NCBI GenBank assembly: GCA_964512635.1
Contig: CAZEJB010000004.1
Location: 1 to 64,000, forward strand
Reading direction: 5' to 3'
Source of the DNA: JADZFO01 sp964512635
Lineage (GTDB): Bacteria; 4484-113; JAFGCY01
DNA length: 64,000 nucleotides
The stretch's first letter is position 1. The number at the start of each line of letters is the position of its first letter. A program made the position numbers and the translations under genes. Below the pieces are notes generated by a model that saw only the letters and a program-made list of their open reading frames with translations, did no database searches and was not told where the DNA came from. Positions 51,751-61,129 of this stretch are shown here, piece by piece.

Positions 51751-51829
51751 GTGCTGGATTCTTATTGTCAGAGATTGGCCGATTCTGTGCTGGCCGGGGC
51801 CATTCAAACCCGCCGACGCCGCGGCCGAT

Positions 51830-52948
51830 ATGCGATATATGGGGAGAAACGCTACACCCAGACTATTTTGGCTGGCGGGGCTGGCTATCCTGCTGCTGCT
51901 GCTGCTCAGCGGTCCAGCCTGGGCCGCAAGACGCAGTCGCAGCGAAACATGCCCGCTGGCGCCGCTTCCACGACTGACGACCCTGGATATGCCTGACGCG
52001 GCTGCAGCGCCCTTGTTGAGCAGCGAAGACCTGCAGTCAATTGCACCGCCAGGATTTACCCTGGAGAGCGGTCCTGGAAACCCGGACGAGTTTGCCCTTG
52101 GCGGGGGCCTGTGTCTGAATGCCGATGCTTCAAGCCTTCTGGTCCGCCTTGCCGTCGGGCCGGCCCGGGAAAGCGCGGGCCTGTTTTTCTATGGCAGCGA
52201 CGGCCGGTTCTGGAATGAAGCCCAGAAGGTGTATCCAGCCTACCAGTGCAAGATCAGCCTCAGAAGCAGCCCGCGTGATGCCAGAGAGGTATTGCTGCAG
52301 TCCTTTGACACGGCCGCGCATAACGCTTTTGTGCGCGCGCTGGAGTCGCCACTGCCTCGCAGGGGGCAGCCGGAGATGGCGAGCGGACTGCGGGCTGACC
52401 TGAATGTCTGCAGCAGCGACAAGCTGTCACGCGGCAGGGAGTTTCTGGCCTGGGATGAATGGTGCGGGGCCGGGGTCGAGGGGCGGCATGCCAGCGAGAG
52501 GCGCGGCGAGTTGCAGGCAGTCATCCGCATCGGGGGGAAGCACTACCTGCTGTGCCTTGGCTTCAGCGCCGAAGGCTGCTGTAACGATCTGGCGCTGACT
52601 CGCAACATCGCGGCCTGCCTGGCCAGCCGTCTGGCTGGCAGCAGCTACGAACCCTGGACCTACCTGGCTGAGACTCCGCTGGAGCCCGGCTGGGCCGCGA
52701 GCGCCGTGGACATGCCTGTCGAGACAGCGCCCCGAACGATGGACGTCCCTTCGCTGGAAGCGCTTTTCGGTTCTGCAGCCACCGGGGCCCCTGCGCCTCG
52801 CACAGAAGACTCGCTCGACCCTGACGAGCTCGAAGGGTCAATGGAGGCCGAGCAGGCTGCTCAGAGTTCCGGCGAGCAGTGGACCTCGCCCAGTTCAGGC
52901 GAACAGTGGACGGAGCCAACATCCGGCGAACTGTGGGCTGAGCGCTAA
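51830..52948 (+). CDS. Exported protein of unknown function with SGEQWT tail repeats
   Basis: 372 residues from the ATG at 51830 (another ATG three codons on). Signal peptide: ATPRLFWLAGLAILLLLLLSGPAWA. The mature protein has a beta-rich domain with cysteines at GGLCLN, QCKIS, VCSSD, EWCGAG, LCLG and GCCND, perhaps disulfide-linked. The C-terminus holds SSGEQWTSP, SSGEQWTEP, TSGELWAER: three tandem copies. No family recognised. It follows the structured leader described separately and precedes the csaB operon by 25 bases. Confidence 0.68.
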   Translation: MRYMGRNATPRLFWLAGLAILLLLLLSGPAWAARRSRSETCPLAPLPRLTTLDMPDAAAAPLLSSEDLQSIAPPGFTLESGPGNPDEFALGGGLCLNADASSLLVRLAVGPARESAGLFFYGSDGRFWNEAQKVYPAYQCKISLRSSPRDAREVLLQSFDTAAHNAFVRALESPLPRRGQPEMASGLRADLNVCSSDKLSRGREFLAWDEWCGAGVEGRHASERRGELQAVIRIGGKHYLLCLGFSAEGCCNDLALTRNIAACLASRLAGSSYEPWTYLAETPLEPGWAASAVDMPVETAPRTMDVPSLEALFGSAATGAPAPRTEDSLDPDELEGSMEAEQAAQSSGEQWTSPSSGEQWTEPTSGELWAER

Positions 52949-52973
52949 ACTTCACGCTGCTAGAATCCCGCGC

Positions 52974-54122
52974 GTGCGGCGCATTCTCCTTCTGGGCTAC
53001 TTCGGGGCCTCAAACCTCGGCGACGACTGCCTGCTGGCGGATTTCCTCTGCGCGCACTGCGATTTTCTGCGGGCTGGCGAGTTTGAGGCCGATGTCGTTT
53101 ACAACGGCACGCCGCCACTGGCTGGTTTTATAGAAAGATCTCAACTGGAACCGCTGCTTGGCGAGTGTATCGACAAGAAGGAACTCCTGAGCCGCAAGCT
53201 TGACGACTATGCTGCGCTGGTGCTGCCGGGCGGCAGTGTTCTTCAGGACAGCAGCAGCCTGAAGAGCCTGCTGTTTTATCTGGAGGTCATTCGCCGCGCG
53301 GCGGGGCAGGGTGTGCCGGTCTGCCTGCTGCATCAGGGTATCGGCCCGCTCAGCTCCTGGCTCGGACGCGCGCTGACGCCGCGCTGGCTGCGCCGCAGCG
53401 CGCTGCTGAGCCTGCGTGATGAGCAGAGCTTTGAATGGGCCAGGACCACCGTGCGGCAGCTCAGCAATGGTTCCTCGCCCCTGCTCTCTGCCGATCCGGT
53501 GCTGCTGGGACGTCTGCAGGCCGATCCGGCACTTTTACCCGGTGGTCTGGAACCGGGAAAGTACCTCCTTTGCGCACCTCGGCCGACTGGCGATCTGCCG
53601 CATCGTGCCGATCCAACCAGCGAAGCCGAGGCCCTGGCCAGGTTGCTGAAATCTGCGTCGGACAGCAGCGGGCTGCCTGTCGTGCTGGTAGCTTTCCAGC
53701 CATCGGCAGATATGGCTTTCTGCCAGGAAGTCGCCCGGCTGGTCGGTCCGCAGGGGCAGCTTTATACGTGTCCGCCGCAGGCGGCCGGCAAGGAGGCCAG
53801 CGCGGTGCTTAGCCTGGTGCGCGGCGCGGGCCTGCTGGTGGGCTACAGGCTGCATAGCCTGGTCCTGGCCGCTTCTGCGGGAGTGCCGGCGATGGGCGTG
53901 GCCTACGACCCGAAGGTCAGCGCCTTCTGCGAAGAGCTTGACTATCCCTGCTGCTATCCTGCTGAGGTTCATGAACAGCACACGCTCGAACAGTTGTCCG
54001 GCTTGTGGAATGCACGAAGCGAGGCGAGCCGCAACACAGCCCAGCGCCGCGAGCCCCTGCTCGCACGGATTGCTGCGGCTGAGCAGCAGTTCCTCGAGAT
54101 TCTTGAGGCCAGGCGCGCCTAG
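52974..54122 (+). CDS. csaB: Polysaccharide pyruvyl transferase CsaB
   Basis: 382 residues. RRILLLGYFGASNLGDDCLLADFL (the GxxGxxNxGDD opening), VLPGGSVLQDSSSLKSLLFYL and LLHQGIGPL match the CsaB family; YRLHSLVLAASAGVPAMGVAYDPKV is the C-terminal donor-binding part. CsaB transfers pyruvate from PEP to a wall polysaccharide so that S-layer proteins with SLH domains can bind. This is known for Bacillus, Thermus and several Terrabacteria. TAGAAT at 52961-52966 lies 7 bases before the GTG. First gene of a four-gene coupled operon ending in hflX. Confidence 0.93.
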   Translation: MRRILLLGYFGASNLGDDCLLADFLCAHCDFLRAGEFEADVVYNGTPPLAGFIERSQLEPLLGECIDKKELLSRKLDDYAALVLPGGSVLQDSSSLKSLLFYLEVIRRAAGQGVPVCLLHQGIGPLSSWLGRALTPRWLRRSALLSLRDEQSFEWARTTVRQLSNGSSPLLSADPVLLGRLQADPALLPGGLEPGKYLLCAPRPTGDLPHRADPTSEAEALARLLKSASDSSGLPVVLVAFQPSADMAFCQEVARLVGPQGQLYTCPPQAAGKEASAVLSLVRGAGLLVGYRLHSLVLAASAGVPAMGVAYDPKVSAFCEELDYPCCYPAEVHEQHTLEQLSGLWNARSEASRNTAQRREPLLARIAAAEQQFLEILEARRA

Positions 54123-55089
54123 GCTGGCTTCCGCCCTGCTGATTCTTGTGCTGCTAGGCTGGACCAGCCTGGCCAGCGCGGCGGTCAAGGTGAACATCGA
54201 AGCGCGATTCAAGCCTGAAGCGGGCTTCATCGCTGACGCGGCAATCATGGGCAACGGGCATATCGGTCTGGCCTATCCTGACGCCGGTCATATCTGCGAA
54301 TACACCCCTGACGGGCATCTGTACAAGCATCTGGTCCGCGAGGCCGGTGTGGATCTGCCTTTTCGGCCCAGTGTTTGCATTGCCGGGCCCGGCGACGACA
54401 TCCTGGTTTATGACGAGTCCGAACAGGCGGTTTTTGAGGTCGAGCCGGACGGCAATTTCAGCAAGGGGCTGACTCTGGCGTACGCGGAGGCTGGTGGCAA
54501 GACTGTGGCGCTGTCCAAGGTTGGCGACCTGGCCTGGCGTCCGGAGATTCGAAATGGTCAGCCGATTTCGACATCCAAAGGTTACCTGACCTGGGCTATG
54601 TTGCCCGAGCGCGGGGAATTCGCGGCCTTTAACGGCAAAGGTAAGCAGGTCAGCGTGATGTCCCTGAGCCACCTGCTGCCCTATGAGGATGCTATGTATA
54701 CCCGCGCCCAGTGGGGCCCGGATGGCGCCTTGTTTGTGCTGGATTATGCCCAGGGCGCTGTGCTGTACCAGCGCGGTGGCGGCAAGGATTTCCGGCGCAT
54801 CCGGGTGATCCAGCCACCCAAGGCCACTGCCGGCGGCGAGTTCAGCATCAGTGCTGCGCCCACACTACAGGACTTCGCAGTAGATGAGGAAGGCAACATC
54901 GTTGCGGCGACCACCGATGAGAAAAAGGCGCTGATGCTGCTCACGCCGGGTAACAAAGGTTATGACAGCCGCCGAATTGACCTCAAGCTGGATCAGCCCG
55001 GGCGCCTGGCTGTGCGCTACAGCCGCGGGCGGTTCATCGTCTGGCAGCGTGACGCTCCGGAGGTGCTGGTATTAAGGCTGCAGCCTTGA
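54103..55089 (+). CDS. Exported propeller-like protein of unknown function
   Basis: 328 residues from TTG at 54103, overlapping the csaB end by 20 bases. Signal peptide: RLASALLILVLLGWTSLASA. Repeated strands (HIGLAYPDAGHICEYTPDGHLYKHL, DDILVYDESEQAVFEVEPDGNFSK, ALFVLDYAQGAVLYQRG, QDFAVDEEGNIVAATTDEKKALML) follow an NHL or six-bladed propeller pattern. The start is uncertain because the hydrophobic segment could also begin at a GTG near residue 16. No enzyme motif. Its operon place suggests a job in surface assembly. Confidence 0.75.
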   Translation: MRPGAPRLASALLILVLLGWTSLASAAVKVNIEARFKPEAGFIADAAIMGNGHIGLAYPDAGHICEYTPDGHLYKHLVREAGVDLPFRPSVCIAGPGDDILVYDESEQAVFEVEPDGNFSKGLTLAYAEAGGKTVALSKVGDLAWRPEIRNGQPISTSKGYLTWAMLPERGEFAAFNGKGKQVSVMSLSHLLPYEDAMYTRAQWGPDGALFVLDYAQGAVLYQRGGGKDFRRIRVIQPPKATAGGEFSISAAPTLQDFAVDEEGNIVAATTDEKKALMLLTPGNKGYDSRRIDLKLDQPGRLAVRYSRGRFIVWQRDAPEVLVLRLQP

Positions 55090-56882
55090 GGTGCGAGTAC
55101 CTTCGACGCTGGCTGTTGCCGGCAGGCCTGCTCCTGCTGGTCCTTGCGGGCTGTGGCGGGGGCGGGGGCGGCGATCCACTGCCACAGGACAACCTGATAA
55201 TGACGGTGGTGGTCAACCCCCAAGGAGGGGGATCCAAGGCGGGCATCGCCGTTTTGCTGGGTCTCAGCCTCAAGCTGACAGATGCCGCGGGAACGGTTCA
55301 GTTTGCAGGCCTGACACCGGGGAGTTACACGCTGAGTCTGCAGCACCCGGACGGGCGCTTCACCTGCCAGTCTGTCCAGCTTGAAGATGCCCAGCGGCGC
55401 TTTGATTTCTCCCTGGGAAGCTCCGACGCGAGCGCGGTGAACGAGTTGCAGCCATTTATGGGGGCTACCGCTGAGCTGGACACGAGCATCTCCATGCACA
55501 GCGCGCTGGTTCTGGATCCCGCGACTGTTGATTCCGATGACTTCACGGTTACGCCGGATATCGGCCCCTACCGCCTGGAGCTGGTCGGCGCTGATCTGGT
55601 CCTGACACCCCTGCTGCAGCTGGCACCTTCTCAGACATATCTGTTTGACTTCACTGGCAATATCAGTGGTATCAGCGGCGGGCAACTGGCAAAGCCGCTG
55701 CGTTTCCTGCTTCGCACTGCCGCCACTGATGCCGCCGAGCCCAAACTGCTGAGTACCACGCCGGCCGATGGGGCGGTCAACTTTGCCACCAACCGCCCGG
55801 TGGTCTTCAGTTACAACGAAACTCTTGACCCAGGTTCACTGCTTACGGCGAGCAGCACGCCTGAAGCAGACCTGCAGGTGGCCATCAGCGGGAGAAACGT
55901 CAGCGTTCGAGCGGTTGGTAACTGGGAGCTGCAGACGGCGTACGTGGTGGAGGTGGCAGGCCTGCGTGATCTTGCAGGTAACGCCCGCGGCGGGACAGAC
56001 AGCGTCAGCTTTAGCAGTGGCTCGCAGGCCGCGCCGGTCAACAACCAGCAGCCTGACTGGAACCGGGTTACGGACAGCATTGTGTTCTCTTCTGATCTGG
56101 CCGGGACATTTGACGTCTGGGCGGTCGATTCAGATGGGACTAACCTGCGTCAGCTGACCAGCGACCCGGGCAATGAATTCAGCCCGAGCCTGAGCTCTGA
56201 TGGCGCTCTGCTCTGCTGGCAGGCAGTGGGTGCGGGCGGCGATTTCGATATCTTCGTCGCGGATGTTGCGGATGGGGATGCTTCGGACGGGCTGGCTGTC
56301 ACGGCGGCGCCTTTCAACGACCGCCAGCCGGTCTTCAGCCGAACCTTCAGCCGGGCGATCTTCTTTGTCTCCGACCGTTCCAATCCGGCCAGCCTCTACA
56401 GCATCGATTCCTCCGGCGGTTCACTGACTGCACTGGACTTCAATTTTGCTTCGGGTCAGGCCGACCCGGCACCACATCCGCTGCTGGACACTCAGCTGTT
56501 GTTCACCAGCGGTCGCGCCGGCAGCAATGACATCTGGAGAATGCTGCGCAGTGTCATCGACAACGAGGTAATCGATACCAATCTGACCGACGATCTGCTG
56601 GCTCAGGAGAGCCAGCCCGACTGGCTGGCCGACGCCAGCGGGTATGTTTACATCTCCAACCGCAGCGGCTCCGACAATCTGTGGCTGGGAGATTTCTCCG
56701 GCGGGCTTGAGCGCCAGGTGACCAACTTTGACCGCGCCGTGTCTTCGCCATCAGTGTCACCCTTCGCCGGCGAGTCGCTCTGTGCGCTGAGCCTGGCCAA
56801 TGAGGAAGGCGGCCGGGATATCGTTATCATTGAGCTGGTGGGTGGCAGCATTGTGAGCAACCTGACCGGCGGGGGATTCTAG
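55086..56882 (+). CDS. Lipoprotein with carboxypeptidase-like, Big_5 and TolB-like propeller domains
   Basis: 598 residues. The TTG start at 55086 overlaps the previous stop by 4 bases (TTGA). LLLLVLAGCGGGGGG is the lipobox, Cys at about 20. Residues 35-105 look like a carboxypeptidase regulatory-like sandwich (TVVVNPQGGGSKAGIAVLL, FAGLTPGSYTLSL). Residues 215-315 form a Big_5/SbsA-type Ig domain (LLSTTPADGAVNFATNRPVVFSYNETLDPGS). Residues 325-598 are TolB-like blades (IVFSSDLAGTFDVWAVDSDG, IFFVSDRSNPASLYSIDSSGG, LLFTSGRAGSNDIWRM, YVYISNRSGSDNLWL). Exported, possibly binding the wall or S-layer. Confidence 0.87.
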   Translation: MRCEYLRRWLLPAGLLLLVLAGCGGGGGGDPLPQDNLIMTVVVNPQGGGSKAGIAVLLGLSLKLTDAAGTVQFAGLTPGSYTLSLQHPDGRFTCQSVQLEDAQRRFDFSLGSSDASAVNELQPFMGATAELDTSISMHSALVLDPATVDSDDFTVTPDIGPYRLELVGADLVLTPLLQLAPSQTYLFDFTGNISGISGGQLAKPLRFLLRTAATDAAEPKLLSTTPADGAVNFATNRPVVFSYNETLDPGSLLTASSTPEADLQVAISGRNVSVRAVGNWELQTAYVVEVAGLRDLAGNARGGTDSVSFSSGSQAAPVNNQQPDWNRVTDSIVFSSDLAGTFDVWAVDSDGTNLRQLTSDPGNEFSPSLSSDGALLCWQAVGAGGDFDIFVADVADGDASDGLAVTAAPFNDRQPVFSRTFSRAIFFVSDRSNPASLYSIDSSGGSLTALDFNFASGQADPAPHPLLDTQLLFTSGRAGSNDIWRMLRSVIDNEVIDTNLTDDLLAQESQPDWLADASGYVYISNRSGSDNLWLGDFSGGLERQVTNFDRAVSSPSVSPFAGESLCALSLANEEGGRDIVIIELVGGSIVSNLTGGGF

Positions 56883-58195
56883 TGGCGGAAATTGTCACCG
56901 GCCGGCCGCAACTGGCGGGCCATACCGCACTGCTGGTGGTCAGCCACCTCAGCGAGCTTGCGCGCCGGGCCCTGGCCCGCAGCCGCTTCCGCAAGGGTGA
57001 CGGCGACAAGCAGGTCAACAAGTTCGGCGGCGAGGCCGTGCCAGAGGAAGCCATCGATGAACTGGTTGAAATCGGCACCATCGATACGGCGGACCCGCAG
57101 GACGAGGAAGCGCTCAGCGCGCGGGAGGCCGAGACCTACGACTTTATTGAGCTTTGCGTCGCTGCTGGCCTGCGGATTGGCACGACCCTGGAGTACAACG
57201 TCAAGCAGCTCACGCCAAAGCTGTTTATCGGCAGTGGCCAGTTTGAGACCATCAAGGAGGCGGCTGAACTTGAGGCCCCTGAACTGATTGCCACTAGCGC
57301 GCCGCTTAGCCCGGTGCACCAGCGCAACTGGGAGGCCGACCTCAAGCTTCCGGTTCTGAGCCGCTACGACATCATCTTCAGCATCTTTGAGCAGAACGCG
57401 CATACAGCTGAAGGGAAGATGCAGGTCGAACTGGCCCGCCTGAAGTATGAGCTGCCGCGCATCGTGCGCAGCTATGAGCAGCTTGACCCCCTGGCCGGCG
57501 GTATCGGCAGTCTGGGTCCTGGCGAACAGCTGACCGAGCGTATCAAGCGCCGCCACCGGCGCCGGATTTTTGAGATCGAGCAGCGGCTGGAGAAACTGCG
57601 GGAAGAGCGCACACTGCGTCGCTTGAAGCGCAGCCGCGCCGGTGTCTTCATCACAAGCATCGTTGGCTACACGAATGTTGGTAAGAGCACGCTGTTGAAC
57701 CGCCTGACCGGCAGCGGCGTGATTGTCGCCGACCAGTACTTCGCGACCCTGGATCCCACCGCCCGTGCGCTCTACCTGCCCGACGGCCAGCGTATGCTGC
57801 TGACCGACACGGTGGGCTTTATCGATGACCTGCCCCGCGAGCTGCTGACCTCTTTCCGGGCAACCCTGGACGAGATGCAGGGCAGTCACCTGCTGCTGCA
57901 TCTGGCGGATGCCAGCCATCCGCGGGTCGAGGCGCAGATCGCAGCGGTACACAAAATTGTGGCCGAGATTGGCCTGGGCGAAGTGCCGGGACTGCTGGTC
58001 TTCAACAAGTGCGACCGCGTGGACGAACGGACGCGCGCGCAGCTGGCATCGCGGCACCCGGACGCCCTGTTTGTCAGCGCGATGGACGGAGAAGGAGTAT
58101 TTGAACTTCTGGAGGAGCTGGCGCGCCTGCGGGAAATGCTCGACCCCGGACCGCCGGTACCAAAAGAAAAGGAAGTTCCGTGGTGGGACCAGTAG
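56882..58195 (+). CDS. hflX: GTPase HflX
   Basis: 437 residues. The N-terminal HflX domain has LIATSAPLSPVHQRNWE-type sequence and the conserved DRYDIIFSIFEQNAHTAEGKMQVELARLKYELPR block (here SRYDIIF). The linker carries GPGEQLTERIKRRHRRRIFEIEQRL. The G domain shows VGYTNVGKSTLLNRLTG (about 260), DPTARALYLPDGQ, TDTVGFIDDLP and NKCDRV. HflX splits stalled or heat-shocked ribosomes. The GTG start overlaps the preceding TAG by one base, so it is translated with a surface-protein operon, an unusual partner. Confidence 0.95.
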   Translation: MAEIVTGRPQLAGHTALLVVSHLSELARRALARSRFRKGDGDKQVNKFGGEAVPEEAIDELVEIGTIDTADPQDEEALSAREAETYDFIELCVAAGLRIGTTLEYNVKQLTPKLFIGSGQFETIKEAAELEAPELIATSAPLSPVHQRNWEADLKLPVLSRYDIIFSIFEQNAHTAEGKMQVELARLKYELPRIVRSYEQLDPLAGGIGSLGPGEQLTERIKRRHRRRIFEIEQRLEKLREERTLRRLKRSRAGVFITSIVGYTNVGKSTLLNRLTGSGVIVADQYFATLDPTARALYLPDGQRMLLTDTVGFIDDLPRELLTSFRATLDEMQGSHLLLHLADASHPRVEAQIAAVHKIVAEIGLGEVPGLLVFNKCDRVDERTRAQLASRHPDALFVSAMDGEGVFELLEELARLREMLDPGPPVPKEKEVPWWDQ

Positions 58196-58378
58196 TGCGG
58201 CTGCCGATTGCGTCGGCTTGCCCGCCAGCGGCGTAGGTAAGCGGCGTGACTAATGGACCGCGGACAATGCGCGTCCTCTGAATGCGCAGCCCGGGCTTCA
58301 AGAACGACCGCACAAGGCAAGCATCCAATATCGTCCGCATACAATAGTGCTCTTCAACTTCCAAAGCGGAGTAACTGC

Positions 58379-61105
58379 ATGATCAAGGCCCCCAGGTTCC
58401 AGTTCACTGCGCCATACAGGTTTCTGGTCCTGGCGCTGCTCGCGCTGTTTTCCACTCTGCTCGCAGCGACAGATGTTCACGCCTGTCGTTACTGCACGCA
58501 AGCAGAGCAGTTTGGCAGCGCAATGGCCCCTGAGCAGCGTCAGTATGTCGCACCGGACCGCAATTTCAGCACAAAGCACATTAGCCTGGACCTGGATCTG
58601 GATGTGCGGGGCGGGACAATTGCTGGCAGCGTCACCCACACGCTGGAAGTGCTCAAGCCGGGTGCGCAGGAGCTAAGACTGAATGCGGTTGCGTTGACAA
58701 TCGATGGTGTTTCGATTGATGGGGTCCCCGTCAAGTATGAGTACCCGGTCACCGACTGGCAGGAAACATCACCCGACGGGATATGGATCGCCGGGGCCAC
58801 CCTGGGCGACTCTCACGATGGCCTCGTTGTGCATGCGGCCGCGCCGCTTACCCGTGGCCAGCAGATCAAGCTAAAGGTTGACTATCACGGTGCGCCCAAG
58901 GAAGGGCTGTACTTCATCACGCCGGATGATGGTCTGGCCGGCTCGCGTCCTGAGGTCTGGAGCCAGGGCGAGGGCGAGCGCAACCGCTACTGGATTCCAT
59001 GCTTCGACTACCCCAATGAGAAGGCCACCTTCGACGGCACCTTCCGCGTCGACCCGGACATGCAGGTACTGTCCAACGGGCGGCTGGATGGCGTCAGCAC
59101 CATCAATAGCAAGAGCCAGTTCCACTGGGTGCTGGAGCAGCCGCAGGTGACTTACCTGATCATGGTCGCCGCCGGGGACTACGAGGTCTACAAGGACAAC
59201 TGGCGCGGGAAGGACGTGACTTACTACGTCCCGCCGGGCACCGGCGAGGAGATGGCCCGGGATGTCTTCAAACAGACACCGGACATGCTGGACTGCTTCA
59301 GCGACGCGCTGGGGATCGAGTATCCATTCGACAAGTACGCCCAGGTCGTCGTACAGAACTTCATCTTCGGCGGGATGGAAAACACCAGTGCGACCGTGCT
59401 TAACAGCCGCACCCTCTACGACCGCCGCGCACTGCTCAGCCGCGACGGCGAGGATCTGATCGCCCATGAACTGGCGCACCAGTGGTGGGGCGACATGGTG
59501 ACCCTGCGCGAGTGGAACCACATGTGGCTCAATGAAGGCTTCGCCACTTTCTTCCAGAAGTACTACAAGCAGCACCATAAGGGCGATGACGAGTATGTCT
59601 ATGACTTCGACGGTGCGCACAGCGAGGTGATCGGCGCGGACGCTGATGCGCGCCCGATGGTGGTGGACTTTTTCAACCGCACCGACGCGCGCTCCAGCAG
59701 CAATGTCTATCCCAAGGGCGCGACCGTGCTGGACATGCTGCGCCAGTACCTTGGCGACGAGGTCTTCTTTGACGCGCTGCACCGCTATGGCACGGAGATG
59801 CGCTTCAAGAACGCCGATACCCAGGACTTGATGCGGGCCTTCCGCGACGCCAGCGGCGAGAACCTCGACTGGTTTTTTGAGCAGTGGGTCTATCTGGCCG
59901 GCCACCCGGATCTGCGAGTCAGCAAGAGCTGGGACAGCGGGCGTGGCATGCTGACGCTGAAAGTGGAGCAGACTCAGGCGCAGAGCAACCTGGTACCCCT
60001 GTTCCGCCTGCCGCTGGATGTGGAGATCAGCTGCGCGGAGAAGACTGAGAACTTCCGCATTCTTGTCAGCCAGCAGAGCCAGGAGTTCAACTTCCGCCTG
60101 CCCAGCGCGCCGCTGATGGTGCTCTTCGACAAGGGCGGGCATACGCTCAAGACCCTCGACTTCCCACGCAGCGTGGAAGAGCTGGTTTACCAGCTCGACC
60201 ACGGCGACACCTTTGGCCGCATCGAAGCCGCCCGCGGGCTCGGCGCCCTGGGGGAAAATGACACGGCCTTTGAGGCCCTCAAGCGTACGCTGATGGCGGA
60301 TGGCTTCTGGGGCATGCGCAAGGAATGCGCCAGGGCTCTGCGGGCCAGCGGGCACCAGCAGGCTCCGGCAGCGCTGCTGGCAGCCCTGGACAGCCCGGAT
60401 GCCAAGGTGCGCGAAGCGGCGGCGGATGCTCTGGGTGGCAAGAAGAACACGCCGGAGCTCGAGGCCAAGCTGCTGTGGCTGCTGGACAACGACGAGGCCT
60501 ATTGGGTGCGCAGCGAAGCGCTGGAGAGCCTGTGCCAGTGCAAGTCGGAAAAGGCTTACAGCGCCTGCATCGCAGCCCTGGAGCAGGATAGTGAGAACGA
60601 AACCGTGCGCGCGACGGCACTCAGCCAGCTCGGCAGCATGGACCCGCTGCCTGAGGGGGTCGACCGCGCGGCGCTGCTTGAGACTCTGGCGCAGTACGCG
60701 ACGGCAGCTAACAGCCGCGAATACCGCCACAACGCGATCAACGCCTATGCCGCGCAGGCCAGCCGCCTGAAGGACGCCGAGGCAAAGGGCAAGGCGGCTG
60801 ACTTCCTGCTGCCGATGCTGGATGACTGGTACGTCAATACTCGCAGCACCGTGATTGGCGCTGTGCAAAACATCGGGGATTTACGAGCGATCGATCAGCT
60901 GCGCCGCATGTCGACGCAGGACCCGGTGGAACGTATCCGCAACCAGGCGAAGGGCGCTGCAAGCAATATTGCTGCCCGCGTCGACCCGCAGACCAGCCTG
61001 GACGAGCTGAAGGCTCAGATGAAGGCGATGCAGGACGAGATTGAAGCGCTGAAGAAGGGCTATGGCGAGGTCAAGGAGAAGCAGGCCGAACAGCCGGTGA
61101 AGTAG
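58379..61105 (+). CDS. Exported M1-family aminopeptidase with C-terminal HEAT repeats
   Basis: 908 residues from the ATG at 58379. Signal segment at 12-32 (FLVLALLALFSTLLAATDVHA). M1 hallmarks: GGMENTSATVLNSRTL (exopeptidase motif), HELAHQWWGD (His363, Glu364, His367) and WNHMWLNEGFATFF (Glu386). From about 610 come HEAT-like repeats (LGENDTAFEALKRTLMADGFWGMRKECARALRAS, SPDAKVREAAADALG). The tail is a coiled coil (DELKAQMKAMQDEIEALKKG). It cleaves N-terminal residues from peptides, probably outside the cytoplasm. TACAAT lies about 40 bases upstream and GGAG near the ATG. Confidence 0.94.
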   Translation: MIKAPRFQFTAPYRFLVLALLALFSTLLAATDVHACRYCTQAEQFGSAMAPEQRQYVAPDRNFSTKHISLDLDLDVRGGTIAGSVTHTLEVLKPGAQELRLNAVALTIDGVSIDGVPVKYEYPVTDWQETSPDGIWIAGATLGDSHDGLVVHAAAPLTRGQQIKLKVDYHGAPKEGLYFITPDDGLAGSRPEVWSQGEGERNRYWIPCFDYPNEKATFDGTFRVDPDMQVLSNGRLDGVSTINSKSQFHWVLEQPQVTYLIMVAAGDYEVYKDNWRGKDVTYYVPPGTGEEMARDVFKQTPDMLDCFSDALGIEYPFDKYAQVVVQNFIFGGMENTSATVLNSRTLYDRRALLSRDGEDLIAHELAHQWWGDMVTLREWNHMWLNEGFATFFQKYYKQHHKGDDEYVYDFDGAHSEVIGADADARPMVVDFFNRTDARSSSNVYPKGATVLDMLRQYLGDEVFFDALHRYGTEMRFKNADTQDLMRAFRDASGENLDWFFEQWVYLAGHPDLRVSKSWDSGRGMLTLKVEQTQAQSNLVPLFRLPLDVEISCAEKTENFRILVSQQSQEFNFRLPSAPLMVLFDKGGHTLKTLDFPRSVEELVYQLDHGDTFGRIEAARGLGALGENDTAFEALKRTLMADGFWGMRKECARALRASGHQQAPAALLAALDSPDAKVREAAADALGGKKNTPELEAKLLWLLDNDEAYWVRSEALESLCQCKSEKAYSACIAALEQDSENETVRATALSQLGSMDPLPEGVDRAALLETLAQYATAANSREYRHNAINAYAAQASRLKDAEAKGKAADFLLPMLDDWYVNTRSTVIGAVQNIGDLRAIDQLRRMSTQDPVERIRNQAKGAASNIAARVDPQTSLDELKAQMKAMQDEIEALKKGYGEVKEKQAEQPVK

Positions 61106-61129
61106 GGCGCAGGCGCTATTCTTCCTGCT

